Shown here: piece by piece, positions 8,635-16,768 of the stretch
Layout: every line of letters starts with the position of its first letter
Position numbering within the stretch: the first letter of the stretch is position 1
Source of the DNA: JAPPOI01 sp028818055
GTDB taxonomy: Bacteria; Pseudomonadota; Alphaproteobacteria; Rhodobacterales; Rhodobacteraceae
DNA length: 64,000 nucleotides
Reading direction: 5' to 3'
NCBI GenBank assembly: GCA_965267405.1
Contig: OZ253954.1
Span: forward strand, 1-64,000
The notes under the pieces: generated by a model
Seen by the model: only the letters and a program-made list of their open reading frames with translations
Database searches by the model: none
Told to the model about the DNA's origin: nothing
Program-made: the position numbers and the translations under genes

Positions 8635-9498
8635 ATGACACTACCATTCGATGGCGCAATCAGCGCATTCTTCGAAAACGAGGCTCCGGCAGACGTCAAA
8701 GAAGCCATTGAAACTGCTGGCAAAAGGGACGTTTTGTCAGACAGCTACCCGTTTTCCAGCGAAATGAAGTCAGGCGACTACGAAGACGAGATCGCTGCAC
8801 TTCAGCTTGAACTGGTGAAATTGCAGGCAGACGTCAAGGAAACCGGCAAGCGGCTGGTTGTGATCTTCGAGGGTCGTGATGCCGCCGGAAAAGGCGGTAC
8901 AATCAAAAGGTTCCGCGAAAATCTTAATCCACGTGTCGCGCGGGTTGTGGCCTTGTCTAAACCGACGGAACGAGAGTCAGGCGAGCTCTATTTCCAAAGA
9001 TACGTTCGGCAACTTCCGACACATGGTGAAATCGTTCTATTTGACCGGTCATGGTACAATCGTGGCGTTGTTGAGCATGTGTTCGGGTTCTGTAATCCGG
9101 ATCAACGCCAGCACTTTTTCAATCAGGTCCCTGACTTTGAAGAGATGTTGGTCGATGACGGGATCATTCTGAAAAAGCTGTGGCTGAACGTCGGTCGCGC
9201 GGAACAGCTTCGGCGCTTCATGAAACGTGAAAAAGACCCGCTAAAGCAATGGAAACTAAGCTGGATTGACGTTGAGGGCCTGAAGAAATGGGACGAGTAT
9301 TCTTCCGCAATTTCAGAGACCTTTGAACGCTCACACACAGATCACGCGCCTTGGACCATCATTCGTAGCGACGACAAGAAACGTGCTCGGCTTGCTGCTA
9401 TTCGTTCTGTGCTGAGCGACATAGATTACGCTGGCAAAGGAAAGGTCGACCGCCCCGATCCAAAACTCGCGGGCGGGCCGGACATCTGGGATGCCTAA
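8635..9498 (+). CDS. ppk2: Polyphosphate kinase 2
   Basis: About 287 residues, the size of a single-domain PPK2. These enzymes transfer phosphate between polyphosphate and nucleotides, so they can regenerate ATP or GTP in the cytoplasm. Walker A is GRDAAGKGG, Walker B is the FDRSWYNR block, and the lid region has the arginine- and lysine-rich RRFMKREKDPLKQWKLS. ATG 8635 is preferred over an in-frame TTG at 8614, which adds a non-family N-terminus. The 3' end overlaps the TetR gene by eight bases, so both are probably translated from one transcript. Preference for ADP or GDP cannot be read from the sequence. Confidence 0.95.
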   Translation: MTLPFDGAISAFFENEAPADVKEAIETAGKRDVLSDSYPFSSEMKSGDYEDEIAALQLELVKLQADVKETGKRLVVIFEGRDAAGKGGTIKRFRENLNPRVARVVALSKPTERESGELYFQRYVRQLPTHGEIVLFDRSWYNRGVVEHVFGFCNPDQRQHFFNQVPDFEEMLVDDGIILKKLWLNVGRAEQLRRFMKREKDPLKQWKLSWIDVEGLKKWDEYSSAISETFERSHTDHAPWTIIRSDDKKRARLAAIRSVLSDIDYAGKGKVDRPDPKLAGGPDIWDA

Positions 9499-10108
9499 AC
9501 GCGGCTATCATCACGGCGACTTGCGCAATGCCCTCGTTGAGGCTGCTATCGAGCTGATCAAGGAAAAGGGGCCAACCGGATTCACCCTTTCCGAAGCCGC
9601 CAAGCAAGCTGGCGTGACCCCAGCAGCCGTTTATCGGCATTTCGAAGGCCGTGAAGACTTGATTGCCGAAGCGGCACGGCAAGGCTACGAAATCTTCGCC
9701 GACCTGATGGAATACGCTTATGACAGCGGACAACCCTCGGATCTGGCGTCGTTTGAAGCCACGGGTCGGGCCTATCTGGCCTTTGCGAACAAATATCCCG
9801 GACACTACGTAGCGATGTTCGAAAGCGGCATCTCTATCAATAGAACCCCGGAACTCGCCGCGGTGGCGCAACGCGCCTTCGCGGTACTTGAAAAGGCGGC
9901 AGACAGATTGTCGGAACACATTCCGCCGGAAATGCGACCGCCACCTCAGATGTTCTCGGCACACATCTGGGCCATGAGCCACGGTGTGGTTGAGCTCTTT
10001 GCTCGGAGCGCGCCTGGAACGAAATCTCCCTTCCCGCCCGAGGACCTTCTGGAAACTGGCATCGGAATCTATTTGCGCGGGCTTGGTTTGATACCGCCTG
10101 ACAGCTAA
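9491..10108 (+). CDS. TetR/AcrR family transcriptional regulator
   Basis: 205 residues. The N-terminal helix-turn-helix (about 10-55) has the usual TetR pattern (FTLSEAAKQAGVTPAAVYRHFEGREDLIAEAA). The C-terminal ligand domain resembles the WHG/TetR_C_13 type (HIWAMSHGVVELF). It begins inside the last codons of ppk2 and is followed 32 bp later by the BKACE gene. Target genes are unknown; ppk2 or the BKACE enzyme are the nearest candidates. Confidence 0.9.
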   Translation: MPKRGYHHGDLRNALVEAAIELIKEKGPTGFTLSEAAKQAGVTPAAVYRHFEGREDLIAEAARQGYEIFADLMEYAYDSGQPSDLASFEATGRAYLAFANKYPGHYVAMFESGISINRTPELAAVAQRAFAVLEKAADRLSEHIPPEMRPPPQMFSAHIWAMSHGVVELFARSAPGTKSPFPPEDLLETGIGIYLRGLGLIPPDS

Positions 10109-10140
10109 CCTCGCCAAGAAGCAACTTGGTGGGTTCCGTT

Positions 10141-11070
10141 ATGACGCGTCAGAAAACAATCATCACCTGCGCAGTCACTGGCGCCATTCACACACCGACC
10201 ATGTCGGATCATTTACCGGTCACGCATTCTGAGATCACCGAACAGGCAATAGCAGCGGCCGAAGCCGGCGCAGCAATCCTACACTTGCACACGCGCGATC
10301 CAGTCGACATGCGACCGTCCGTCGAGCCGGAGCACTACCAATCCATTCTGTCTCGGGTGAAGCAGTCAACGGATGCCGTTGTGAACATAACGACAGGCGG
10401 CGCCCCGACGATGCGCATTTCCGAACGGATCAAGGCGGCCAATACCTTCAGCCCCGAAATGTGTTCGCTCAACATGGGGTCCATGAACTTTGCCTTCCAT
10501 CCGCTGGCCAAGCGGTTTGAAACATTCAAATACGATTGGGAAAAGGAATATATCGAAGGTTCCGAGGCGAATATCTTTCGCAACACTCTATTCGACATCA
10601 AAGAAGCCGCGGAAACGCTTGCCCCGCACAATGTGAAGTTCGAACACGAGTGCTACGACGTCGGCCATCTTTACACTTTGAAACACTGCATGGACATCGG
10701 GCTGTTCAAAGCTCCGGTATTCCTGCAGTTCGTCTTGGGTGTTCTTGGAGGAATAGGCGCGAGCATCGACAACCTCGTTTTCCTGAAGCAAACGGCCGAC
10801 AAGCTTTTCGGTGATGGATATCAATGGTCCGTACTTGGCGCTGGCGCTGCTCAGATGCCGTTGGCCGCTGCAGCAAGCCAAATGGGTGGTCACGTGCGGG
10901 TGGGCTTGGAAGACAGTCTCTACATCGCCCGGGGCGAGTTGGCCGAAAGCAACGCCCAACAGGTCACAAAGATCCGCAGCATTATTGAGGACTTGGGGTG
11001 CGAAGTTGCCACCCCTGACCAAGCCCGTGAATTGCTGGCGTTGAAGGGTGGCGATCTGGTCGCGTTCTAA
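10141..11070 (+). CDS. BKACE family (DUF849) beta-keto acid cleavage enzyme
   Basis: About 309 residues. The family uses acetyl-CoA and a Zn2+ ion to cleave beta-keto acids; the founding member, Kce, works in lysine fermentation, and others act on dehydrocarnitine and further beta-keto acids. The Zn ligands are visible as His48 and His50 in ILHLHTRDP, and a late Glu lies in RVGLEDSLY. ATG 10141 is chosen over an in-frame TTG at 10126 because the family begins near KTIITCAVTGA. The actual substrate is not predictable from this sequence and no neighbouring CoA-transferase or dehydrogenase suggests a pathway. Confidence 0.92.
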   Translation: MTRQKTIITCAVTGAIHTPTMSDHLPVTHSEITEQAIAAAEAGAAILHLHTRDPVDMRPSVEPEHYQSILSRVKQSTDAVVNITTGGAPTMRISERIKAANTFSPEMCSLNMGSMNFAFHPLAKRFETFKYDWEKEYIEGSEANIFRNTLFDIKEAAETLAPHNVKFEHECYDVGHLYTLKHCMDIGLFKAPVFLQFVLGVLGGIGASIDNLVFLKQTADKLFGDGYQWSVLGAGAAQMPLAAAASQMGGHVRVGLEDSLYIARGELAESNAQQVTKIRSIIEDLGCEVATPDQARELLALKGGDLVAF

Positions 11071-11166
11071 AGCCGCACTCAAAAGCTTTCACAGCCAATT
11101 TCCCAATTTCGGCATAATCTCGGCGAATTTGTTGTGTTGTTTGCAACGAACGACGCGAGGCCTCTC

Positions 11167-11964
11167 ATGCCGATGCTAAAAATAGTGATTAAAACCATCA
11201 TCTTAGTAAGCATCTGCTTGCTAGCTCTAACTGCGCTGGTCGTGGCGTGGAATTTCTTGTTGCTCGGCATTTCTAAAGTGTTTGGAATTCCTTCGACCTA
11301 TATGAAGTATGTTGGCTGGGCCATGTTGGCGGCTTTGGTGTTCATGCCAAAGCGGTTTCTGCGCGTTCGGCGCCCATTCACCATGTCGGGGACCATCGAC
11401 ATCAAAGCCCCAATCGACCAAGTATTTCAGGCGATCGACTATGTGCCGGGGCACGCAACCTATCGGAAGAATTTCTCGGAAATTAGAGAAATCAGCGGCG
11501 AGCCGGAAAAGTACGAACTCCATTTCGCCGTTCCAAAGGGCGATGACGAGTTTGATATACATCCAATCATCATCGATGTCGTATCGCGCGAGGCGCCACG
11601 GTATCTCGCGACCTACTCTTCAAACGATGATGACGTTGGAGGTCTTGGAATAGGCTCTTCCGCCGAAGAATACATCCTGACCGAAACCCCTGATGGCACG
11701 CGTGTCGAAATCCGCGAAGTGGTTTCACACACGTCGTTTTGGTTGGTGATCACCTTCCTGTTCGTCAATCCGATCAAAGATACACTGCTGTCTTTGAAGC
11801 ACTATTGCGAAGGCACAGTCGACCAATCGTGGATGGCCGGTGCCATGGAAAATGACTCCGCCATCACGACCCAATCATTCGTCGCTGGGGTCACTGTGAT
11901 AGCGTTTCTGACCGGGGTTGCGCTCTGGCTGATTTGGTTGGCCGTGCGATCAGGTGCGATCTAA
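11167..11964 (+). CDS. Membrane-anchored SRPBCC-like protein, unknown function
   Basis: About 265 residues. Two hydrophobic helices near the N-terminus (about 6-35 and 45-62) and one at the C-terminus (about 240-260) flank a soluble domain whose start (SGTIDIKAPIDQVFQAIDYV) looks like the first strand and helix of the SRPBCC/START-like hydrophobic-ligand fold. The soluble domain is probably cytoplasmic, but topology is uncertain. GAGG lies seven bases upstream of ATG 11167. I do not recognise a named family. No functional link with neighbours is evident. Confidence 0.6.
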   Translation: MPMLKIVIKTIILVSICLLALTALVVAWNFLLLGISKVFGIPSTYMKYVGWAMLAALVFMPKRFLRVRRPFTMSGTIDIKAPIDQVFQAIDYVPGHATYRKNFSEIREISGEPEKYELHFAVPKGDDEFDIHPIIIDVVSREAPRYLATYSSNDDDVGGLGIGSSAEEYILTETPDGTRVEIREVVSHTSFWLVITFLFVNPIKDTLLSLKHYCEGTVDQSWMAGAMENDSAITTQSFVAGVTVIAFLTGVALWLIWLAVRSGAI

Positions 11965-11987
11965 CCAGAACTCTGGGTGACAGCGCT

Positions 11988-12668
11988 TCACGCCATCACA
12001 TACTCAAATTTCTCAATCAGAGTGTTGATCTTCGGCAAATCCAAGTCTGATTTCTTGGGAATTTCAAATAGGACTTGCCGATCATGTTGGCGCTGAGGCT
12101 TCAGCACTTCTTCGACGATATGATACTGAGGCCGGTCCGAATAATCGTCGAAGATGATCTTGGTTCCAGGACTTGCAAGCGCGACGCTGTTTAAGAAACA
12201 CAAAACCCGGAAACGCCCGTCGATAAGGACCAAATCCGGCTTAATGTCTTTGCTCCAAACCGATCTGGCATACGTCATGAAATTCTGCCGTTTGGCGTAT
12301 GATTTTGGCCGTCCCCAATTGGCAATCTCACCGCAATCGGTCCACACATAGTGAATGTTTTCGCGGTCGATCTTGGCCTCAACAGACTTCAGCCAACGCG
12401 TGTCCGTGTCAGCGGCAATGATGTGGGCATTCGTGTTGTTGGCGACCCAAACTGTGCTTTTGCCGGCGCCGTACTCAGCATAGCAATTCGCACCAAGCAC
12501 ATGTTCCTTGAACATGGCATCGTTACCACCGAAGAGTTGATCCGGATCATCATTTTCCGAGCGTGGCACAACTGCGCGAATTGCCCGTATAAGAACCGGA
12601 GGAGTGATTTCGCGGAGTATGTTCAAAGAAGCTTGTGGCACACCTAACCCTATACACAATGACAACAT
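11988..12668 (-). CDS. Rossmann-fold SAM-methyltransferase-like protein, unknown substrate
   Basis: About 226 residues. A motif-I-like segment (YAEYGAGKSTVW), an acidic strand end (IIAADTD) and a second acidic block (DLVLIDGRFRV, then IIFDDY) suggest a class I methyltransferase-type Rossmann fold. The sequence resembles conserved hypothetical proteins of Rhodobacterales found near polysaccharide or glycan genes, but nothing here supports that role. The start is unsure: ATG 12668 is used, with an in-frame TTG at 12677 and others downstream; none has a strong ribosome-binding site. It has no same-strand neighbour close by. Confidence 0.6.
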   Translation of the reverse strand: MLSLCIGLGVPQASLNILREITPPVLIRAIRAVVPRSENDDPDQLFGGNDAMFKEHVLGANCYAEYGAGKSTVWVANNTNAHIIAADTDTRWLKSVEAKIDRENIHYVWTDCGEIANWGRPKSYAKRQNFMTYARSVWSKDIKPDLVLIDGRFRVLCFLNSVALASPGTKIIFDDYSDRPQYHIVEEVLKPQRQHDRQVLFEIPKKSDLDLPKINTLIEKFEYVMA

Positions 12669-12754
12669 ACATCCCAAGTCAGGAAGAATTCTTGCGCGAT
12701 CACTTCCTGAAAACGGGACTAGCTGACATGGTCGAAAAATTCAACGCTCAAGAA

Positions 12755-12781
12755 AAAAGGCCGCTCATTGAGCGGCCTTTT
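12755..12781 (-). terminator. Rho-independent terminator of the rpsI transcript
   Basis: Eleven-base stem (12755-12765 pairing with 12771-12781), five-base loop and, on the minus strand, a T run formed by the A6 at 12753-12758. It lies 23 bases beyond the rpsI stop codon. Confidence 0.88.
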
Positions 12782-12803
12782 GTATTGAATTGTCTGGCAA
12801 AAA

Positions 12804-13319
12804 TCAGCGCTTCGAGAACTGGAAGCTCTTACGCGCTTTGGCTTTACCGTACTTCTTACGTTCGACCACACGGCTGTCGCGGGTCAGGAAGCCAGCGGCT
12901 TTCAGTGCACCGCGCAAGGATGGATCGTACAGTTGGAGCGCCTTCGAGATGCCGTGCTTGACGGCACCGGCCTGACCCGAGAGACCACCACCTTTTACGG
13001 TCGCCATCACGTCGAACTGACCTTCGACGCCAGTAACCTGGAAAGGCTGGCGCAGGATCATCTGCAGAACCGGGCGGGCAAAGTAAGCTTCAAGCTCTTT
13101 GCCATTAACGGTGACCTTGCCGGAACCCGGCTTCAGCCAAACACGCGCAACTGCGTCTTTACGTTTGCCGGTTGCATAAGACCGGCCCAGATCATCACGA
13201 ACAGGTTCGCGAGTGACGGCAGTTTCGGTCACAACTTCAGGTGCTGCTTCTTCAGCCTCAGGAGCGGCATCTGCGACGACGTCCTTCAGCTCATCGAGCG
13301 ATTTGATGTCTTCTGCCAT
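12804..13319 (-). CDS. rpsI: 30S ribosomal protein S9
   Basis: 171 residues. The S9 core starts near residue 46 (RSYATGKRKDAVARVWLKPGSG) and ends with the canonical basic tail KARKSFQFSKR that reaches the ribosomal P site. The first 40 residues are an acidic Ala/Glu/Val-rich extension, longer than in E. coli S9 (about 130 residues) but common in alphaproteobacteria. GGAG lies six bases before the ATG. It starts two bases after the rplM stop, forming the conserved L13-S9 operon, and ends in the terminator at 12755-12781. Confidence 0.98.
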   Translation of the reverse strand: MAEDIKSLDELKDVVADAAPEAEEAAPEVVTETAVTREPVRDDLGRSYATGKRKDAVARVWLKPGSGKVTVNGKELEAYFARPVLQMILRQPFQVTGVEGQFDVMATVKGGGLSGQAGAVKHGISKALQLYDPSLRGALKAAGFLTRDSRVVERKKYGKAKARKSFQFSKR

Positions 13320-13321
13320 GA

Positions 13322-13780
13322 TTAGCTCCGGGTGTTCTTGCTGTTCATGGATTTCACGTCCACGACTTCAGGTTTCTGTGCGTCATGCGGATGCTCGGCA
13401 CCGGCATAGACACGCAGGTTTGTCATTTGCTTGCGGCTTAGACGGTTGCCTGGAAGCATGCGCTTGACGGCCTGCATGACAACACGTTCAGGATGCGCAC
13501 CGTCGAGGATTTCGCCAGTTGTGCGAGACTTGATGCCGCCCGGATAACCGGTGTGCCAGTAGTTGGGTTTTTCGCGCTTGTTACCGGTCAGCTGAATCTT
13601 GTCAGCATTGATAACAATCACGTTGTCGCCCATATCCATATGCGGTGTGTATGTCGCCTTATGCTTGCCGCGCAGGCGCATTGCGACGATCGACGCCAGA
13701 CGGCCAAGAACGACGCCTTCGGCATCGATCAGGATCCAGTCTTTTTCGATCTCCGCAGGAGTTACGGAAAAGGTTTTCAT
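13322..13780 (-). CDS. rplM: 50S ribosomal protein L13
   Basis: 152 residues, matching L13 from the WILIDAEGVVLGRLAS start region through the VVMQAVKRMLPGNRLSRKQMTNLRVY signature area. First gene of the L13-S9 operon. AAGGG precedes the ATG. Its promoter must lie in the AT-rich 13.8-14.0 kb spacer, where a perfect palindrome contains TATAAT on both strands, although I cannot match a good -35 to it. Confidence 0.98.
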   Translation of the reverse strand: MKTFSVTPAEIEKDWILIDAEGVVLGRLASIVAMRLRGKHKATYTPHMDMGDNVIVINADKIQLTGNKREKPNYWHTGYPGGIKSRTTGEILDGAHPERVVMQAVKRMLPGNRLSRKQMTNLRVYAGAEHPHDAQKPEVVDVKSMNSKNTRS

Positions 13781-13860
13781 AGTTTTGCCCTTAAGGGTGA
13801 ATTCGATTGGCGGGTATCTAAACGAATGAATGGTGCAGTCAAGTGCCGCAAACTTAAATA

Positions 13861-13905
13861 AACCTAGTTAATTCAATAGGTTAAAAATTAGGTATTATAA
13901 TACCT
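13861..13905. promoter_or_regulatory. AT-rich regulatory region with two inverted repeats upstream of rplM
   Basis: Two inverted repeats lie side by side: AACCTA-N10-TAGGTT (13861-13882) and the perfect 16-bp palindrome AGGTATTATAATACCT (13890-13905), which contains TATAAT in both directions. The whole 13781-14034 spacer is far more AT-rich than its surroundings. It separates rplM (minus strand) from a short plus-strand ORF, so it probably holds divergent promoters and perhaps an operator. Confidence 0.45.
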
Positions 13906-14034
13906 CATAAAAATTCACGTTTCGCGCCTGGAAACGGAATTTTCACGACAATTTCGCTAACTCGTCTTGTTTAGAACACCTTGGACACGCACATTTATTA
14001 CGTTGTTGGGTGTATTGTTGTGTTGGAGTTTGAA

Positions 14035-14118
14035 ATGGTACGTGTGTTTTTCATTGCGAATGTAGCTGCCGGAATTGGCATTGGCGCGATCGCAATGGGT
14101 CTAATGACCTCTTTTTAA
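14035..14118 (+). CDS. Possible 27-residue single-pass membrane peptide
   Basis: An ATG with GGAG six bases upstream (14025-14028) opens a 27-codon frame that is almost entirely hydrophobic after Arg3 (VRVFFIANVAAGIGIGAIAM), with small-xxx-small Gly/Ala spacing suited to a packed transmembrane helix, ending in TAA. The ribosome-binding site, composition and position downstream of an AT-rich promoter-like region argue that it is real. It ends five bases before the convergent DUF1501 stop. I recognise no family. Confidence 0.45.
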   Translation: MVRVFFIANVAAGIGIGAIAMGLMTSF

Positions 14119-14122
14119 CCCC

Positions 14123-15298
14123 CTACGAAATCAAGCCAGGACTGCGACCCAGTTCGAGTCCGGGGAATACATCTCTTTCGATCATGGACGTGGGCAAGCC
14201 CATTAGGCTGTGCAGAGCCCAGCCTGCATACGATCGCACATCCGCAGAGGGCATGAGGTCGCGATCTTGAAACAAGTCGCCCTGCCCCAAACCGGGCCAA
14301 TCACCGAACACGCGACCGCCATTTAAAGCACCACCCGCAAAGATGGCTGCGCCTCCGGTGCCGTGATCGGTACCACGCGAACCATTTTCCCGCACTGTGC
14401 GCCCGAACTCCGTGATCCCCATAACCAGAGTTTTGTCCCAATCGGGGCCCAATCCATCTTTCAACGTCTCAATTGCGATACGAAGCTGATCCAGCGCCCG
14501 TGGCAACGCGTTCGCTTGGTTGGCATGGGTATCCCAACCAGTCAGCGAGAACGCAGCAATGCGGCTGTCTTCCCGCAGTCGGGAAGCAGCGAATCCAGCA
14601 AGTGCGTCGGCGCGTCCTGCACGACGCGCATTCATGCCGTCGGTCTCGGTCAACTCAGACAACTCAAGTGCTTGCATGGCCGCATCGTGAAACAGGGGGT
14701 CTTGCGCGTAGATCGCGTTCAGCAGCAGTTCGCCTTGGGGCGACAGCTCAAGGGCGGCTTCGGGCGACCAGCTGGAGTGTTCCGCATCGCCGCTCAGAAG
14801 AAGTAGGTTCTCCCTTCCTACTGCGAAGGCAGTTTTGACATGTGCCCCGGGTATGCCGGCCAAGGCACGGTTCAGCCATCCGTCGCGCGCATCGGTCAAC
14901 TGGCCATCAGACGAACCGGCCCCGTTTTCCAGCATGTCCTGACCATCGAAATGGCTGCGCTTGTTCCGGTATGGCGTCGAAACCGCATGGGCAAAGGCAA
15001 GCTCGCCCTTGCCCCACAAAGGCATGAGTGGAGCCAGACTTTCATGTAGCCCAAAGAAACCGTCCAAGTCGTCAAAGCCGGTCTGTGACAAGGTTGGTCT
15101 ATGGGTTGCGTAATCCGGGTCGCCGTAGGGTCGAACCACATCCAATCCATCCATTGCGCCCCGAAGCACGATAACGACCAATCGAGCGTCTCCGGGTGTT
15201 GAAGCAAAGGTTACTGGCGTCAGCAAAGGACTGGCCGCAGCCGAGCATCCAATCGCCAAACTTCTTCCAAGAAAGTTGCGTCGTGAGAGTGTCATCAA
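14123..15298 (-). CDS. DUF1501 family protein with Tat signal
   Basis: 391 residues. The N-terminus has a twin-arginine signal (SRRNFLG at 5-11, then a hydrophobic stretch and a cleavage-like site near AST), so it is exported folded to the periplasm. The body follows the DUF1501 pattern, which is related to the alkaline phosphatase/sulfatase superfamily (LVVIVLRGAMDGLDVV at the mature start, GWDTHANQ, TEFGRTVRENGSRGTDHGTGG near the end). Function unknown. It begins eight bases after the DUF1800 stop and the two are a conserved pair, probably made from one transcript. Confidence 0.9.
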   Translation of the reverse strand: MMTLSRRNFLGRSLAIGCSAAASPLLTPVTFASTPGDARLVVIVLRGAMDGLDVVRPYGDPDYATHRPTLSQTGFDDLDGFFGLHESLAPLMPLWGKGELAFAHAVSTPYRNKRSHFDGQDMLENGAGSSDGQLTDARDGWLNRALAGIPGAHVKTAFAVGRENLLLLSGDAEHSSWSPEAALELSPQGELLLNAIYAQDPLFHDAAMQALELSELTETDGMNARRAGRADALAGFAASRLREDSRIAAFSLTGWDTHANQANALPRALDQLRIAIETLKDGLGPDWDKTLVMGITEFGRTVRENGSRGTDHGTGGAAIFAGGALNGGRVFGDWPGLGQGDLFQDRDLMPSADVRSYAGWALHSLMGLPTSMIERDVFPGLELGRSPGLIS

Positions 15299-15306
15299 AA
15301 TACTCC

Positions 15307-16647
15307 TTACCGGCGATTGAAATCTGGTGAGGCGAGCACCAACGCCACGCCTTCTTTTCTGCTTTCCGCACCACCAACGGCACGGCGCAGAAGGTCAGAT
15401 GCTGCGTCATCCAACGTTGTTTGAAGAAATTTCCGCGGGTCTTTTTCATCGAGAAGCGCATCGACAAAGCCCTGCACCCAACGCAGGCGCGCGGCCAAAC
15501 CGGCCGGCGTGATCCATGCGGACGGGTCTTCGGGCCAACCATCTGGACCTGCAGGTCTGAATATCGGCTGCCCCATCGATGTCAGCGCGTCACTTAACGC
15601 GCGACGCACTTGGCGTTGGTCCAATTGCGCGAGCTTCTCGGGTTCAGGCGCTCCTGCACGCAGGGCTGACACGATGAAATCCATTGGTGGCTTCACTTTT
15701 CGGAACGGAGGTTCCCATGACCTTGGGTCCGCCAGCATGACCTCATATAGCGCCATCAAGTCGCCGTCGGCGGCCAAAAAGCCGTTGGCCATGCGCTCGA
15801 CAAGGTCCTCGGGTGGTGTGCCACCGATGAAGTGTACAAGAAGCTTGGTGGACAGATGGCGAGCGGTGTCCGGGTGAACCGCTATGTCTGCAAGCGCGCC
15901 TTTCACATCATCAAGCGATGCGCGAGAGCCGCCTCCATAGGTCTTGCCCAATATCGTCTCGGGTCCGGGCTCCGCCATGTTTGCGCGAAACTTGAATCCG
16001 CTTTTGTCGACGCTCACCCCGGTTAGAAGTTCGGCAAGCTCACGCACATCTGTTTGCGAATACGCGCCGCCGACACCCAGCGAATGCAATTCGAGAATTT
16101 CCCGGGCTAGATTTTCATTCAAACCCCGGTCACGACGCTGGCCCGCGACAGAATTTGGACCAGCCGACTGAACCTGATTCAGATAAATCACCATCGCCGG
16201 ATGCAAGCTTGTCGCCTGAAGCATATCCTTGAAGTTGCCGCCAACGTGGGGCCGGACTGCATTTTCGATGAAATCCGGGATCAACAGGCTGAGAACCGGC
16301 GCATTTACTGCAACTGTGAAGTGGTCGGTCCAAAAGGCAACCAGCCTTTCCCGGAAGCCAGCCTTGCTTTCGACCATCCGAAGCAGGATTGACTGAAAAT
16401 CGTCCGCCGCTTTTGAGCGAAGATTGCGGTTCGCACGGTCTTTGTCTTCCTGACTACCGTTTCTGGCCTCGCGACGCTCACTGAGGATGGCCAAACGTTC
16501 AGAAGTGCGTAGCAAACTGCGACGCTTTTCTGCAGAATCGACACGGCCAACTTCGGCGAGCAGGTCGTCGCCTGACTTTCGATCGGGTTGCCAAGGCGCA
16601 AACCCATACCCGAACCGGATTTCCGAAATCGTACCTGGTTTGACCAT
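15307..16647 (-). CDS. DUF1800 family protein
   Basis: 446 residues with DUF1800 hallmarks: a helical N-terminus (EIRFGYGFAPW), RLVAFWTDHFTV, and the ARE-type motif NENLAREILELHSLGVGGAYSQTDV region. Biochemical function is not known; the family is nearly always encoded next to DUF1501. I see no clear signal peptide at the N-terminus, unlike its partner, so co-export or a different start would be needed if both act outside the cytoplasm. First gene of the pair, divergent from the CxxC protein at 16769. Confidence 0.88.
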   Translation of the reverse strand: MVKPGTISEIRFGYGFAPWQPDRKSGDDLLAEVGRVDSAEKRRSLLRTSERLAILSERREARNGSQEDKDRANRNLRSKAADDFQSILLRMVESKAGFRERLVAFWTDHFTVAVNAPVLSLLIPDFIENAVRPHVGGNFKDMLQATSLHPAMVIYLNQVQSAGPNSVAGQRRDRGLNENLAREILELHSLGVGGAYSQTDVRELAELLTGVSVDKSGFKFRANMAEPGPETILGKTYGGGSRASLDDVKGALADIAVHPDTARHLSTKLLVHFIGGTPPEDLVERMANGFLAADGDLMALYEVMLADPRSWEPPFRKVKPPMDFIVSALRAGAPEPEKLAQLDQRQVRRALSDALTSMGQPIFRPAGPDGWPEDPSAWITPAGLAARLRWVQGFVDALLDEKDPRKFLQTTLDDAASDLLRRAVGGAESRKEGVALVLASPDFNRR

Positions 16648-16768
16648 GTTTCACATTCTCCTCGCGCCCCAACATTCATTGTACGACGCGAGCCGGTTTT
16701 TCCGTCGATTTTTTGAATGAAACTTTTCCTGCAGTTGTTGTTGAGCAGAGTTTCGCTAGTCTTTCACA

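Noticed and set aside
12681..12708. AGGAAG...CTTCCT inverted repeat upstream of the methyltransferase-like gene at 11988
   Set aside because: Six-base arms 16 bases apart could arise by chance and no promoter elements flank it.
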